From: Stentor coeruleus
Lineage: Eukaryota; Ciliophora; Heterotrichea; Heterotrichida; Stentoridae
DNA: 34,022 bases
Assembly (NCBI GenBank): GCA_001970955.1
Contig: MPUH01000803.1
Location: 1-34,022 of the forward strand
Direction of reading: 5' to 3'
Positions 9,233 through 18,810 of this stretch are shown piece by piece. Within the stretch, counting starts at the first letter, position 1. Each line of letters opens with the position of its first letter. The notes beneath the pieces were generated by a model. The model did not search any database. It was not told the origin of the DNA and saw only the letters and a program-made list of their open reading frames with translations. The position numbers and the translations under genes are program-made.

Positions 9233-11263
9233 ATGGTAAAATTAAGGAGATGGATTAACAATGCAATAGAATCAGAGACAATGAGAAATGCTTCGATTAT
9301 TCTAGGAAATCCAAGAAGAAGAGGAAGTGAGTTTTTAAGAAGACATACTAGAAAAAGTTTTTTTCCTGGGAATGAACTAATTATCAATAAAGACGAAATT
9401 GAAAGTAAATTGATCATAGATGGTGATTCATATATAAAAGTACTATTTGATATAATTATTATGATTCTTGTGATTATTTTAACTTATTTAATACCTTATT
9501 GCATCTCTTTCAATGCAGAATATTCTAAAGAATTCTGGAGAGTTGTAAGTGCCATATTTGCACTTGATATGTTTTTAACATTCAATACTTCCTATTTTTC
9601 ACATGGAAACAGAATTACTAATCGAAATCTTATTGCTGTAAAGTACCTAAAAGGATGGTTTTTCATAGATTTGATAAGCTCACTTCCACTTGAAAATCTA
9701 AACTATGACCAACTTGACAATTTTTCAAACATTCCCGAAAGACTGACATTATCAAATAAAAAAGGTCTTCGTTTATTGCTCCTTTTCAAAATACTAAGGA
9801 TTTTCAAATACAAAATCTTTATTTTCAATGTAAAAGATCTTTTTTCCCTCCCTTGGTTACACAAATTAATAAGCATACTTACATATTTTTTTGCTGCATC
9901 CATACCTTTACATGTAATGACTTGTCTTTTCAATATACTTTATTGTAATAGTTTATTTGAAACATATGAAAATTATGACAAACTTTATATTGATAATTGG
10001 ACTAGATATATAAGATTTTTTCTTAGATCTATAGAGACTATGACTTCAGTTGGATATGGAGAATTTACTGTTAAAACTACAAATGAAAAAATATTGATAA
10101 TGGTTCTTATGTCTTTGACTTCAGGGATGCTAGGATATTTTGTTGGTGGGTTCCAGAGTGAAATAGAAAAATCTAATCAGATATATTATTATTTCCGTGA
10201 TATAAATAAGAAAGTGCATATGTATTGTTCGAAAAATAAAATACCTTCAAGATTGAAAGATAAAATTAAAAACTATCTAAGGAATTTACGAGAAATGTAT
10301 ACTAATGATCTTATAAAAGAGCAAGACATTTTAAATTTATTATCAAGTCCTATGCGAGAGGAGGTTTTCGTGTATATTCGTGGGCATTTTTTGATTAAAG
10401 TTGAAGAATTAAATTCCCTAAGTGGAAATTGCTTAAGAGCTATAGGATTTCATCTTAAACTACAAATGTTTGGGCCTGGTGATTTAATAATAAAACAAGA
10501 TGAGATGACTGCAGATATGTACTTCATAATTGGGGGTACAGTAGAAGTTTTTCATCAAATATCCTTCACAACTTTCAAACATTTATCAAAACCCTCCTTT
10601 TTTGGTGAGCTAAGCTTTTTTACAAGCGAACCTCGCACAGCATCAATAAAAAGCTATGATTATTCAGAAGTTCTTATACTAAGACAGCTTGAGTTCAGCC
10701 AAATCCTTAAATCTTTGCCAAAAGACAAAGAAAAAATCCGCATCCTCAAACGAAACTTGTCAATTTATGGAGTCAAAGTTATGAAAGTTCGCTGTTACTT
10801 GTGTTTAGAAGTTGGCCATGTAGCTAAAAACTGTTCGAAATATCAAATACAAAAAAGCATGACACGTATTTTTGCATTGGCCAACAGTTGTAAAAAGTCT
10901 TGTGCTAATTTTAATAGACAAAACACATTTTCAAACCCTATAAAATATTATACTATCCAATCAGTAAATGGTTGTGAAAAAAGCCCTAAAGATATTTTTA
11001 AAGAAAATAATTATTTGACTAAAAGAGCAGAAAACTATAATAATTGGATTCAAGGTATTGATAATAGAAGTTCAAGAATGCTTTCATTAATAATTAATGA
11101 TGAAAATGATGCGAATGAACAAGATGATGAAAACAGTAGCAATAGCTCAAGAGACGATTTTATCAATTTTGAACTTAGAAAGACTGAAAGATTTAATACG
11201 CTTTTTTCACCTGATAATCTTGGATTTGGGTTGATAAGACAAAATGAAGTGTTGGATAAATAG
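9233..11263 (+). CDS. Cyclic-nucleotide-binding K+ channel (HCN/KCNH-like) with C-terminal CCHC zinc knuckle
   Basis: The 676-residue protein has the six-segment channel layout: S1 about 68-90, S2 101-120, S3 with the FFIDLISSLP block at 143-152, S4 about 179-198 with repeated Arg/Lys, S5 209-238, a pore helix and selectivity filter TSVGYGE at 271-277, and S6 286-306. A C-linker follows, then a cyclic-nucleotide-binding domain at about 401-500 whose phosphate-binding cassette has FGEL (457-460) and RTAS (468-471). The key Glu and Arg for cAMP/cGMP binding are present, so ligand binding is likely. TxVGYG predicts K+ selectivity. After the nucleotide domain comes an exact CX2CX4HX4C zinc knuckle (Cys521, Cys524, His529, Cys534), then a long acidic, Asn/Ser-rich tail. 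The protein presumably sits in the plasma or ciliary membrane and shapes excitability. ATG at 9233, stop TAG, no intron. Confidence 0.93.
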   Translation: MVKLRRWINNAIESETMRNASIILGNPRRRGSEFLRRHTRKSFFPGNELIINKDEIESKLIIDGDSYIKVLFDIIIMILVIILTYLIPYCISFNAEYSKEFWRVVSAIFALDMFLTFNTSYFSHGNRITNRNLIAVKYLKGWFFIDLISSLPLENLNYDQLDNFSNIPERLTLSNKKGLRLLLLFKILRIFKYKIFIFNVKDLFSLPWLHKLISILTYFFAASIPLHVMTCLFNILYCNSLFETYENYDKLYIDNWTRYIRFFLRSIETMTSVGYGEFTVKTTNEKILIMVLMSLTSGMLGYFVGGFQSEIEKSNQIYYYFRDINKKVHMYCSKNKIPSRLKDKIKNYLRNLREMYTNDLIKEQDILNLLSSPMREEVFVYIRGHFLIKVEELNSLSGNCLRAIGFHLKLQMFGPGDLIIKQDEMTADMYFIIGGTVEVFHQISFTTFKHLSKPSFFGELSFFTSEPRTASIKSYDYSEVLILRQLEFSQILKSLPKDKEKIRILKRNLSIYGVKVMKVRCYLCLEVGHVAKNCSKYQIQKSMTRIFALANSCKKSCANFNRQNTFSNPIKYYTIQSVNGCEKSPKDIFKENNYLTKRAENYNNWIQGIDNRSSRMLSLIINDENDANEQDDENSSNSSRDDFINFELRKTERFNTLFSPDNLGFGLIRQNEVLDK

Positions 11264-11820
11264 TTTTTGATTTAAAAAAAACGATTGTATTAAGAAGATG
11301 ATAGTTGTTGTGATAATGCTATTATAATTATTAATTTTGTGTTTTTGTAAGATTAGAGTAATTGTTTTTAGAAATATTTTGTTTTTTATTTAGAACACAA
11401 ATTTGTATTGATTTTTTAGTGTGGTTGAAATGTTATCCTAGATATAATATCTATATATTGATGAAATAAAGAAAATTTATATAATACAATTTGCAACTCA
11501 CCATTTATTAATTCTAATAATATTATACTGTATTTTTCATATAGTTTTGTATATAAAAACTTAAATTATCATTTTATTAAAATTATTTATTTAAAATAGC
11601 CTCAGTATCAGATTTACAACACATACGACATATGTTTTAATAATTTTTTTTTATAACTCGTTTTTTTCTCTAATACATTTGTCATATAAACTTCACAAAA
11701 TCATAATCATTAATATCAAAATCCTATAAGCCAATCTCAGACATTCTATAATTGTAATGATAAAATTAATAATTATTTATTATTAATGCATGTCTTAGAA
11801 GATGAGAAAACATTTTCATA

Positions 11821-11943
11821 ATGGTGATAATAAATAATTTTAAAATTAGCAAAAACAAAACTTTCTATGAAAACTCTAAGATCTCTATCCCTACCTCTTT
11901 ATTCCATAATCACGAAAACTCCGAAAGACAGTTGAGAATCTAA
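11821..11943 (+). CDS. Candidate 40-residue ORF
   Basis: ATG at 11821, TAA at 11941-11943. The product has a mixed, non-repetitive composition including His, Pro, Gln and Glu, more varied than expected from this AT-rich spacer. It sits at a C-to-G skew switch like those seen at genes in this window. No homologue is recognised and it could be chance. Confidence 0.2.
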   Translation: MVIINNFKISKNKTFYENSKISIPTSLFHNHENSERQLRI

Positions 11944-12038
11944 ATATCTAATATGTTTTATGCATATAAAAAAAAATAAGGAGATACTTTAAATATCTAA
12001 TATGTTTTATGCATACAAAAAAAAATAAGGAGATACTT
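11941..12038. repeat. Tandem duplication of a 49-bp unit
   Basis: Two adjacent copies, 11941-11989 and 11990-12038, differ at a single position (T in the first, C in the second, within GCATAYAAAA). The near identity suggests a recent duplication. It begins exactly at the stop codon of the small ORF at 11821. Confidence 0.92.
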
Positions 12039-12512
12039 AAAAAAATATTCTTAGTAGGCAAGCATAATCAAATAAACATATCAGCATAAGAGGTGAAGAT
12101 ATACAAGAAAAAAAGTTTTATTCGTTTTTGTTGAAGATTATGAGAAGAAAAACTAGGATCAAGAAAAGAATATGATGAGAGAAATCGGAAAATGAACTGA
12201 ACCTGAGTATTGGCTTAGTTGAAATGATACCAAAGGCAAAAGCAATGATTTGGTATTAGAAAACAAACATAAGAAGTAAATTTAAATTTAACCCTATAAA
12301 GAAATTAGCTAAACTGACGTAATAAAGTAAAATATAGGAAAAACTAAAAAATGAAGAGGAAGCAAGCATCAAGTCTATTAAAACAACATAATTTTTCACA
12401 CAAACAATTAGATATCAAAAAATCAAATAAAAAACTCTCATAAATCTTCAACTTCAAGAAAAAAATTTAAAATCTAAACCTATCAATTTCTTAGTATCTA
12501 TAATAATAATAT

Positions 12513-14081
12513 ATGATTCAAAGTCGTGAGTATAAGCAAAACTACCTTAAAGAGCAAATAATAGACAAGTGTTTAAACCCAGAAGATTTTCTAAGATATT
12601 GCGATACTTTTAAAGGTGGAAACATTGATGAATATACATTTGAACAACTCCAATACATTGTCCAAACATTCCAAGATTTACTAATCCCAAATGTATCAAA
12701 AGAGCCTGAAACTTTAAATATTGAAGTATCAGAAAATACAAACGATAATGATACTTATATAAGAAGAATATCAATTGAAGAGAGTAAAAAAAAACTTGAT
12801 AGTAATATTTATACAATAAATACCACGAAATTGAAAGAAAATACTTTATCTTCAGAAGAGGATATTAAAATAACACTTGGGCAGTAAAAAGTATTTAGAG
12901 TTTATGAATCTTTAGATGGGGCTTTGAAAGGAAAAAATGTGTATCCAGTAACTAGTGAGCCTTTTGGATGGATAGTTGAAAGGCAAGTTGATGATTTTGT
13001 TTGGCTGAGAAAAGTGTTGTGTAATGTTTTCCCTGGGATTTATTTACCCCCATCACCTCCAAAAAGGTTTAGGAAGTCGAATGATGCTAGTAATAAACAA
13101 CAATATTTCTTAGAAAGGTTTATAAATGCTATGACTCGTAATTGTATTTTAAAACGAAGCACCTATTTGCAATCATTTCTCATGGAAAAAGACTACCAAG
13201 TCTTCCAAGAAGTCAAGAAAAAAGGTAAAAAACTATCAAAAATCTCCAGAATCGAAGAATATTGGACAATAAACGGCTTTGTCACATGCAATCTTTTCAA
13301 CGACGAAAGCGAAAAAATTTCCCTTAGCGAGTATCTAAGCGTGGTCGAGTCAATGAAAAAAAAAATCAAACGTGCAAGCGACGAAATCATCAACTCCTTA
13401 AAAAGTATCTCAAATCTCATAATGGAAATATCGAAATGCTATGAAACATTAGAAAATGTGCAAACTTTTATAAGCGAAGTAAAAAATAATCAGGTCGAAA
13501 CATATAAACCATTATATTCAAGCTTAAAAACATCATTTACATATTGGTCTGAACATGAGCTTAAATCTGCAGATCTCATGAAAGGATATTTCAATATGTT
13601 TTTCAAGTATGGGTACTATGAAGTTGGACCATTAAAAGATATTTTCTGTGAACGGGAACAGAAATACGAAAATTATGAAAAAGCTAAATCTAGACTAGCC
13701 CAAAAAAAAGAGAAATTATGGGTTGGTGGGGATGTGGGTAAATGGGGTTTGACTAATGAAGATTTTTGGAATGCTTCTGTATTGAAAAATGATAAAACTT
13801 TGGCACTTAGTAAGATGTGTAAAAAAGAATCAGATTATTTGATTTTACTTAGAGATGAGTTTGCTTATATAAATTATCAGTCTAAATCAGAAATGCTGAG
13901 GGTTTTAAAAGATAATCAACTTATAGAGAATCTGCATTTTACTGAGTTTGCTAGAAGTATGTGCACCCATATAACTAAATTTCATGTAATATGGGGAGAG
14001 TTAATTGGTAGTTTGAGTAAGATTAGAACTGAGAATAATCTTTCAAAAGTAACCACCCCGAGGGTTTCTATAAAACTTTAG
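12513..14081 (+). CDS. PX-domain sorting nexin (PX-BAR type), one 15-nt intron
   Basis: Exon 1 is 12513-12883 and exon 2 is 12899-14081. Removing the 15-nt intron gives a 517-residue protein that reads straight through an otherwise fatal TAA. The N-terminal about 110 residues are of unknown fold. The PX domain spans about 115-225. It has the phosphoinositide-contact Arg152 in ERQVDDFVWLR, followed by the proline loop LPPSPPK (173-179) and the YFLERF helix. The canonical aromatic residue after that Arg is replaced (Q-V), which may alter lipid choice. The remaining about 280 residues are mainly helical with long Lys/Glu stretches, as in the Vps5-type BAR domain of SNX1/2/5-like proteins. Such proteins bind PI3P on endosomes and shape recycling tubules. 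Stop TAG. The BAR call is weaker than the PX call. Confidence 0.88.
12884..12898 (+). other. 15-nt spliceosomal intron
   Basis: The intron GTAAAAAGTATTTAG begins GT, ends AG and has an A at position 10. Without its removal the frame ends at TAA 12885-12887, just before the PX core. With it removed, the codon CA|A joins and the PX domain becomes continuous. Its length matches the other intron in this window. Confidence 0.9.
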
Positions 14082-15484
14082 GTAGGATTTAGGATTATTT
14101 AAATTTATTTGACTTTGATTTTAGATACTTTTTTTATCGAATATATGAACTTTTTATATAGTATTTAAAAGTTTAAGTAGATTATAAATCCTTTTTTTTT
14201 TGGGAATAGATGAAATTGTAGAGTAGAGGATTTTGTGGCCTTGATATGATCTCAAATATAGGATTGGATTTTTAAATAAATCTTTTATATGAAGAAAATT
14301 TTATAAGAAAAAATGCTTGTATTCAGGTAGGTTTTAGGTATAATATATAGAAGATTTATGATATATAAAAATGAAAATAAAGATAAATTTATCATCCGTT
14401 CTAAAAGAAGGATAATTAATAAGTTTTTATATAAAGTTTTATATATACATTTGAATAGTATTATAGTAAGATATATACTTACATTTATGCAATTTATATA
14501 GTCTTTAAATTTTTATAGAAAATAGTAATTAAAGCAACAAAAATAATTTTTAAATGCAAGCAAGATAACTGTTTTGATACAATTAACGATAATATATTTT
14601 AAGTTATAAATATAGTAAATCATTAAAAATTATACCAAAATGATAGTTTTCTTGTTGGGTACAATTTTTTTTTACCAGCCCTATATTTTTATATCAAAAT
14701 AATATAAATTAGCCAAGCAAATGCTGAAATCAAGATATCAAATTACTTTATCATATTTACTGATTGACCTATAATTATGGGAGATACAATTTGCCTATTG
14801 TTTAGATATTTCCTTATAAAATTCGCAATGAGTTTCTGATGCATATTCGGAAAAATATAAATCATAATATGTGTGCTTGATTATTTTATGATTTAAATTA
14901 TTAGAATACTATACAACATCTGCATAAGTGGTTAAAATCCATGAAGAAACAAAATTTTGAAATCATTACCAAATCTCTAATAAAGCAAGTCGAAATTTCT
15001 AATAAAAAATATCAAACTGCACGAAATCAAAATCAAAATCAAAGAATCACCCCAATTTATGCATAAAAATCCAAAACAATCACCTAAGCACAATTAAATT
15101 CCTAATAAACCCAATTATTAGTTATAATCAAACATCCCAAAATGATTTGAAGGCATAAAATAGCCAAAGGTGTTAAAAAATATGCCTCAATTGCTTTATA
15201 AAAAGATATACAAAAAATCATCATCCTATCCTCTCATCAATTCAACCCTCTTAAATCAACTCAAAAATCACTCTCCTTACTCAACCGACACTACTCCTTA
15301 CAAAAGCTTCAAACCTTCCCGATTGCATTCTGATTCATTATAATTTTTTATTATCAAGAGGCCTATAAAACCTTAACAAAACACAAGTTTATCCTCCTTT
15401 CTCAGACATAAAATACTTAGTTCTCAGATTTCTAATATTCAAAGAGAATTTGTTTGCAATTAAAAAATATAGATTAATTCGATC
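14082..15484. other. Long intergenic region
   Basis: About 1.4 kb without a clear gene. It is G/T-leaning just after the sorting nexin, then very AT-rich, then distinctly C-rich and G-poor from about 14940 to 15420 ahead of the next plus-strand ORF. A 41-codon ORF at 14941-15066 is listed separately. No RNA gene is recognised. Confidence 0.5.
14941..15066 (+). CDS. Candidate 41-residue ORF
   Basis: ATG at 14941, TAA at 15064-15066. The product is basic and Gln/Asn-rich, with a short run of Asn-Gln repeats. It lies in a C-rich, G-poor stretch, so the composition could come from DNA skew alone. No homology is recognised. Confidence 0.15.
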   Translation: MKKQNFEIITKSLIKQVEISNKKYQTARNQNQNQRITPIYA

Positions 15485-15730
15485 ATGCAAGCTTTTGGAA
15501 TTAAAAATACTGTTCAAACTATAAAGTATAGTGAAATGATCATAAACATATACAATGAAGCGTCTAAATCTGAGTCAATTTTATTATCATCAAATGCACA
15601 AAGCATCAGTAATGATCAAGAAAAACCTATAATCGAAAGCATTAGTGATGTAAAGGCTACTGAATTGAAAATACCTTATGAAGAAGCATCTAAAGTAACC
15701 ACAATAGAATTCATGATTTTTTTGTTTTAA
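15485..15730 (+). CDS. Small hypothetical protein (81 aa)
   Basis: ATG at 15485 to TAA at 15728-15730. The product is Ser/Ile/Glu-rich with a hydrophobic last few residues and no recognised domain. Support for a real gene is indirect: it is preceded by a strongly C-rich, G-poor flank and followed by a G-rich flank, the pattern at confirmed genes here. A missed downstream exon is possible, but I find no 15-nt GT..AG intron near its 3' end. Confidence 0.4.
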   Translation: MQAFGIKNTVQTIKYSEMIINIYNEASKSESILLSSNAQSISNDQEKPIIESISDVKATELKIPYEEASKVTTIEFMIFLF

Positions 15731-16514
15731 AACTTGAAAGCTTTATAGGGTTATTTCTTGGAAATAGAATGATACTTATTGATTTCTTATAGAATAATAA
15801 TTACATTCAGCAATGCAGGTATGCACATAAAAAAAAACGAAAATATAGAAAGGGGTAAATTATTTTTATATTACAAGATTATTATTATTTGAATGAAAGA
15901 TTTAGAAAAAAAAGCACTTGGCTAAGTTTGGTAATGAACTTTATCTTTTATAAATATAAGAATGCTAGACTGATATTCTGCGATTAAGTTTTAAGATAAT
16001 TTTCTGATCTGCATTTTTGATTATGTTGGTATGATTTAAACTGTAATAAAGTTTAGAGAGGTTTTGATGAGATTAAGACCTTTTTATCCTACTAGAAAGG
16101 CTTATTATTCTTCGGTAGTTAAGTGTGATTGCTATATTTTCAAAATACACAAAAACAAGTCTCATTTTANGAAAGGCTTATTATTCTTCGGTAGTTAAGT
16201 GTGATTGCTATATTTTCAAAATACACAAAAACAAGTCTCATTTTAATACAAGGAAATAATTATATAAATAAAAATTTACGCATTTTACTATTTTTAAATT
16301 GATATATACATCCAACTATACCTCCTAAAAAACTAAAAACTTAAAACCTTTACAAAAAATTCTTTCAAATAATGAATATTTCTTATCAACAAAACTCAAA
16401 AATTATATAAAAACTCAATCAAATTTTTCTAACATCAAAGACCTTAATGAATAAAAAATCGATAAAATTTATTTTCTTACAAAAATCCTCTTAAGAACTG
16501 ATAAAATTACTTAA
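15731..16514. other. Intergenic region containing an assembly duplication
   Basis: The stretch is G-leaning up to about 16080. It then contains the duplicated 75-bp flanks of an N (16095-16245), then C-rich sequence leading into the 3' end of the minus-strand SFT2 gene. No gene is seen. The true length is about 76 bases shorter if the duplicate is removed. Confidence 0.6.
16095..16245. repeat. 75-bp duplication around an N (probable assembly artefact)
   Basis: Bases 16095-16169 are repeated at 16171-16245, separated only by the N at 16170. This is the signature of two overlapping contig ends placed side by side rather than merged. Confidence 0.93.
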
Positions 16515-17135
16515 CTAAATTGGCATCAGATCTTTTCCGCAAGGACAAAGCTTTAAAGAGTATCTAAAAACTGTCAAAAGACCCTGACTTCCTCTTGGAA
16601 ACATAGTAACAAGAAACCAACCAATAGAAAACATTTGTAGTCCACATGCCGCTATTACAACAATATAATTTCCTAAATAAACTGATGCATATAAAGTAAA
16701 AAACAATGACACAAGATAAACTGTAGATACTGTTGAATAGTCATTATTTGATACAAGAGCTTTCATATATTCTTCAAAGCTTGGTTTTAAATAGCTTAAA
16801 GCTATGTGCATTATAAGGGAAGCAATACTGAAAAACATTGCAAATTTTTCTGGAAAGATCAAAACCATAGGCAATGATGTTATGGCGAAAATAAAGAAAA
16901 AAGCTGCAAGGAAAGAGAACAGGACAAAATTCCTGAATCTTGAGGTCTTGTTGGCGGCGCTTTGGATTATACTTAAAGGGGTGATAAAAGCGGCTATTTT
17001 GGATAGTGAGGATTTGAGTAATCCAGGCTTTTGTTCTCTGGACTCGTCGATATTTTCGAATAGTTGGGTTTTGTTTGTGATTTTTTCTTCAGAAAAGAAA
17101 GCTATGTTGTCGATTCCAGTGACTATGGCTGCCAT
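16515..17135 (-). CDS. SFT2: SFT2-like vesicle transport membrane protein
   Basis: A 206-residue protein with a soluble N-terminal about 65 residues. Four closely spaced membrane segments follow (about 70-92, 96-115, 136-154 and 157-178). Family features are the PEKFA element between the first two helices, the Leu-Tyr/Tyr-Ala element in the third, and the Phe-Pro-Arg-Gly turn after the fourth. This matches the SFT2/GOT1 family of Golgi proteins, which act in fusion of endosome-derived or ER-derived vesicles with the Golgi. The C-terminus has an unusual CPCG motif (197-200). ATG at 17135, stop TAG at 16515-16517, no intron. The opposite strand also has a long open frame here, which I treat as a shadow. 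Confidence 0.88.
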   Translation of the reverse strand: MAAIVTGIDNIAFFSEEKITNKTQLFENIDESREQKPGLLKSSLSKIAAFITPLSIIQSAANKTSRFRNFVLFSFLAAFFFIFAITSLPMVLIFPEKFAMFFSIASLIMHIALSYLKPSFEEYMKALVSNNDYSTVSTVYLVSLFFTLYASVYLGNYIVVIAACGLQMFSIGWFLVTMFPRGSQGLLTVFRYSLKLCPCGKDLMPI

Positions 17136-17841
17136 TTATAGCTTTTTAAAGCTGATTAAGTATATTGATAGTATAAATCAGATGAAGGTTTATATAAGAT
17201 TTAATCAAATAGATTTTTGACAGGGTTAATGGCGAAAAATAGTTAAATTTTTCTATAAAAGTATAATTTAAAAGTGATTTTACAATCAAAAATGTGCTGC
17301 CTTATAAGCTTAGTGCTTTTAAACTGATTTCATAGCGAAAAAAAAAATTATCAGTAAAGTTTATTATATGAAAAATACTATTAAATCTTATCTCATACAA
17401 AAAATTATCCCTTTAGGACATCTTAGAATTATTATCCTTATCACAAAACTTATAATATTTTTTTTTCTTGTAAGACCTTAGTATTTTTCTTACATAAAAT
17501 CTATCAAACCCTTTCTCATTACACAAAATCATCACTTCCTATCACACTATAAAATCCAACCACCCCAAAGTTATTTTCAATATAAATCAACTAATTCCCT
17601 AACCACCCTTTATCTCTTAAACCAAATTCCAATATTTTTATCAATCATCATAATCATCCAAAAGCAAACCACATAAAAACTACAACCTTTCCCTTAAATC
17701 TAATAACCCTATTCTTATCTTATTCCCATACAAAAAACATCCATATTTCATATTCATATTATCCAAAATACCCTTTATTAGCTAATCTGAGCTTCCATTT
17801 TCCATGGTTATAATATTTCTTTTATGAGGATAAAAACGGGC

Positions 17842-17945
17842 GGACTGTCATTGATGATTTAACTGCAATCTGATATCTAAAATTCACATGATGAGCGATG
17901 ACGAGTATGATCATTGATTATATGAGGCATTTGTCTGAAACATTT
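17842..17945 (+). ncRNA. Candidate box C/D small nucleolar RNA
   Basis: The segment holds an ordered C-D'-C'-D set: TTGATGA at 17851-17857, CTGA at 17870-17873, ATGATGA at 17888-17894 and CTGA at 17935-17938. The C-to-D span of about 88 nt is normal for the class, which guides 2'-O-methylation or rRNA cleavage. The first box has U where R is usual, and the terminal stem is weak (about 3 bp). TGATGA-like words are common in this AT-rich DNA, so the call rests on order and context. It sits inside the skew switch that marks a transcription unit without a protein. Confidence 0.3.
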
Positions 17946-17969
17946 TATCTTTTCTTTCTCTTAAAATTT

Positions 17970-18140
17970 CCCACCTGTATAAATATCCGCATAACTTTTA
18001 CTGTTTTTCGCTTTTTACAAAGGACTGTTGTTTCCTTTTCGTAGCGACAAAGGTTCTTATAAGCTTTTGGATTGATGATTATAATTTTTGATGAATTTTA
18101 GTATAGGTTGGAAACATAATAGACTGAAATTTTTAGAATT
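17970..18140 (+). ncRNA. Candidate U5-like spliceosomal snRNA
   Basis: An 11-nt loop CGCTTTTTACA at 18009-18019 is closed by a stem pairing 18000-18008 with 18020-18028 (8 of 9 pairs, some G-U). The U5 loop 1 of other eukaryotes is an 11-nt loop with invariant core GCCUUUUAC, here GCUUUUUAC with one change. Downstream is an Sm-like site AATTTTTGA (18083-18091), then a possible 9-bp hairpin pairing 18093-18101 with 18123-18131. Core loop, Sm site and 3' hairpin come in the U5 order. Against it, the basal stem I is not convincing and the loop-to-Sm distance is about 23 nt longer than in human U5. A TATAAATA at 17978-17985 could be a promoter element or part of the RNA, so the 5' end is not fixed. 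U5 aligns exons in the spliceosome. Confidence 0.4.
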
Positions 18141-18810
18141 TCTTGTTTGATGTGATGATGGTCTTAAGATTATGATAAAAGGACTTAAAATTTTGGTTTG
18201 GATGATATTTTAGGGTTTGGATGATAAGTTTTAAGTTTTTAAGATATGATGATGATTTATTTAAGGTAAGAGAATTAAGAGGATATTTTATGGATTTAAA
18301 ATATTAGTTTAGCTTTGATTATGTGCGATTTGATGAATATTTATGTGTTTTTTGTTGGATGAAGATTAAAGATAAGTGCGTAGTAGGAAATCAGGAGATT
18401 AAGTAAAGAATCGATTTTTATTTAGGTATTTTTTAAGATTGTGTGGAATAATATGTTTTTTTTATTGTAAGATGTGGCTTTTAGTTTCAAGATAAGCTAA
18501 TTTTATAATAACTAGAAAAAGTTGTTAATATTCTTATGCTAGTATTATACAACTAACTTTCACACTTATATTAAAAAACCCCCAATATTATTTCATCTTA
18601 TATCTAATCATAGGATTTCCCCAGTATAATTCATAAATATCATTTAAACCAACATCCTAACCCTATCATCCAAACCTTATTCTATATAAATACTCAACAT
18701 CATCAACATAAAAACTTCAAAAATCCCTCTCATGATTATCTTCACATACAAAACCCTTCTGTTCCAAAAATCTAAAATATCTTATTAAACTTATAACTCT
18801 TACAAAATAA

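Larger units (their letters stand above)
11264..12512. other. Intergenic region with an internal skew switch, a tandem repeat and a weak small ORF
   Basis: No convincing protein gene. The plus strand is G-leaning after the channel gene, C-rich at about 11480-11940, G-rich at 12060-12250, then C-rich again before the sorting nexin. The extra C-to-G switch near 11.95-12.05 kb suggests an additional plus-strand transcription unit. A 40-codon ORF (11821-11943) and a 49-bp tandem repeat (11941-12038) lie there. Confidence 0.4.
17136..18810. other. Long protein-free region with a strong C-to-G skew switch around an RNA locus
   Basis: No coding frame is supported. By hand count, 17521-17760 has 67 C and 2 G, while 18061-18300 has 52 G and 6 C. 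That is the same pattern seen upstream and downstream of protein genes here. The segment between is less AT-biased and carries the two RNA candidates listed separately. From about 18540 to 18810 the strand turns C-rich again, ahead of the next plus-strand gene. Confidence 0.6.

Noticed and set aside
12100-12260. Stop-interrupted protein-like text (for example VFVEDYEKK)
   Set aside because: At least two other frames read equally well; the purine-rich strand yields Lys/Glu-rich text by composition.
16804-17220. Long open frame on the plus strand opposite SFT2
   Set aside because: It is antisense to a clear four-helix SFT2 protein and has no recognisable domain; the frame is open because of the codon composition of the opposite strand.
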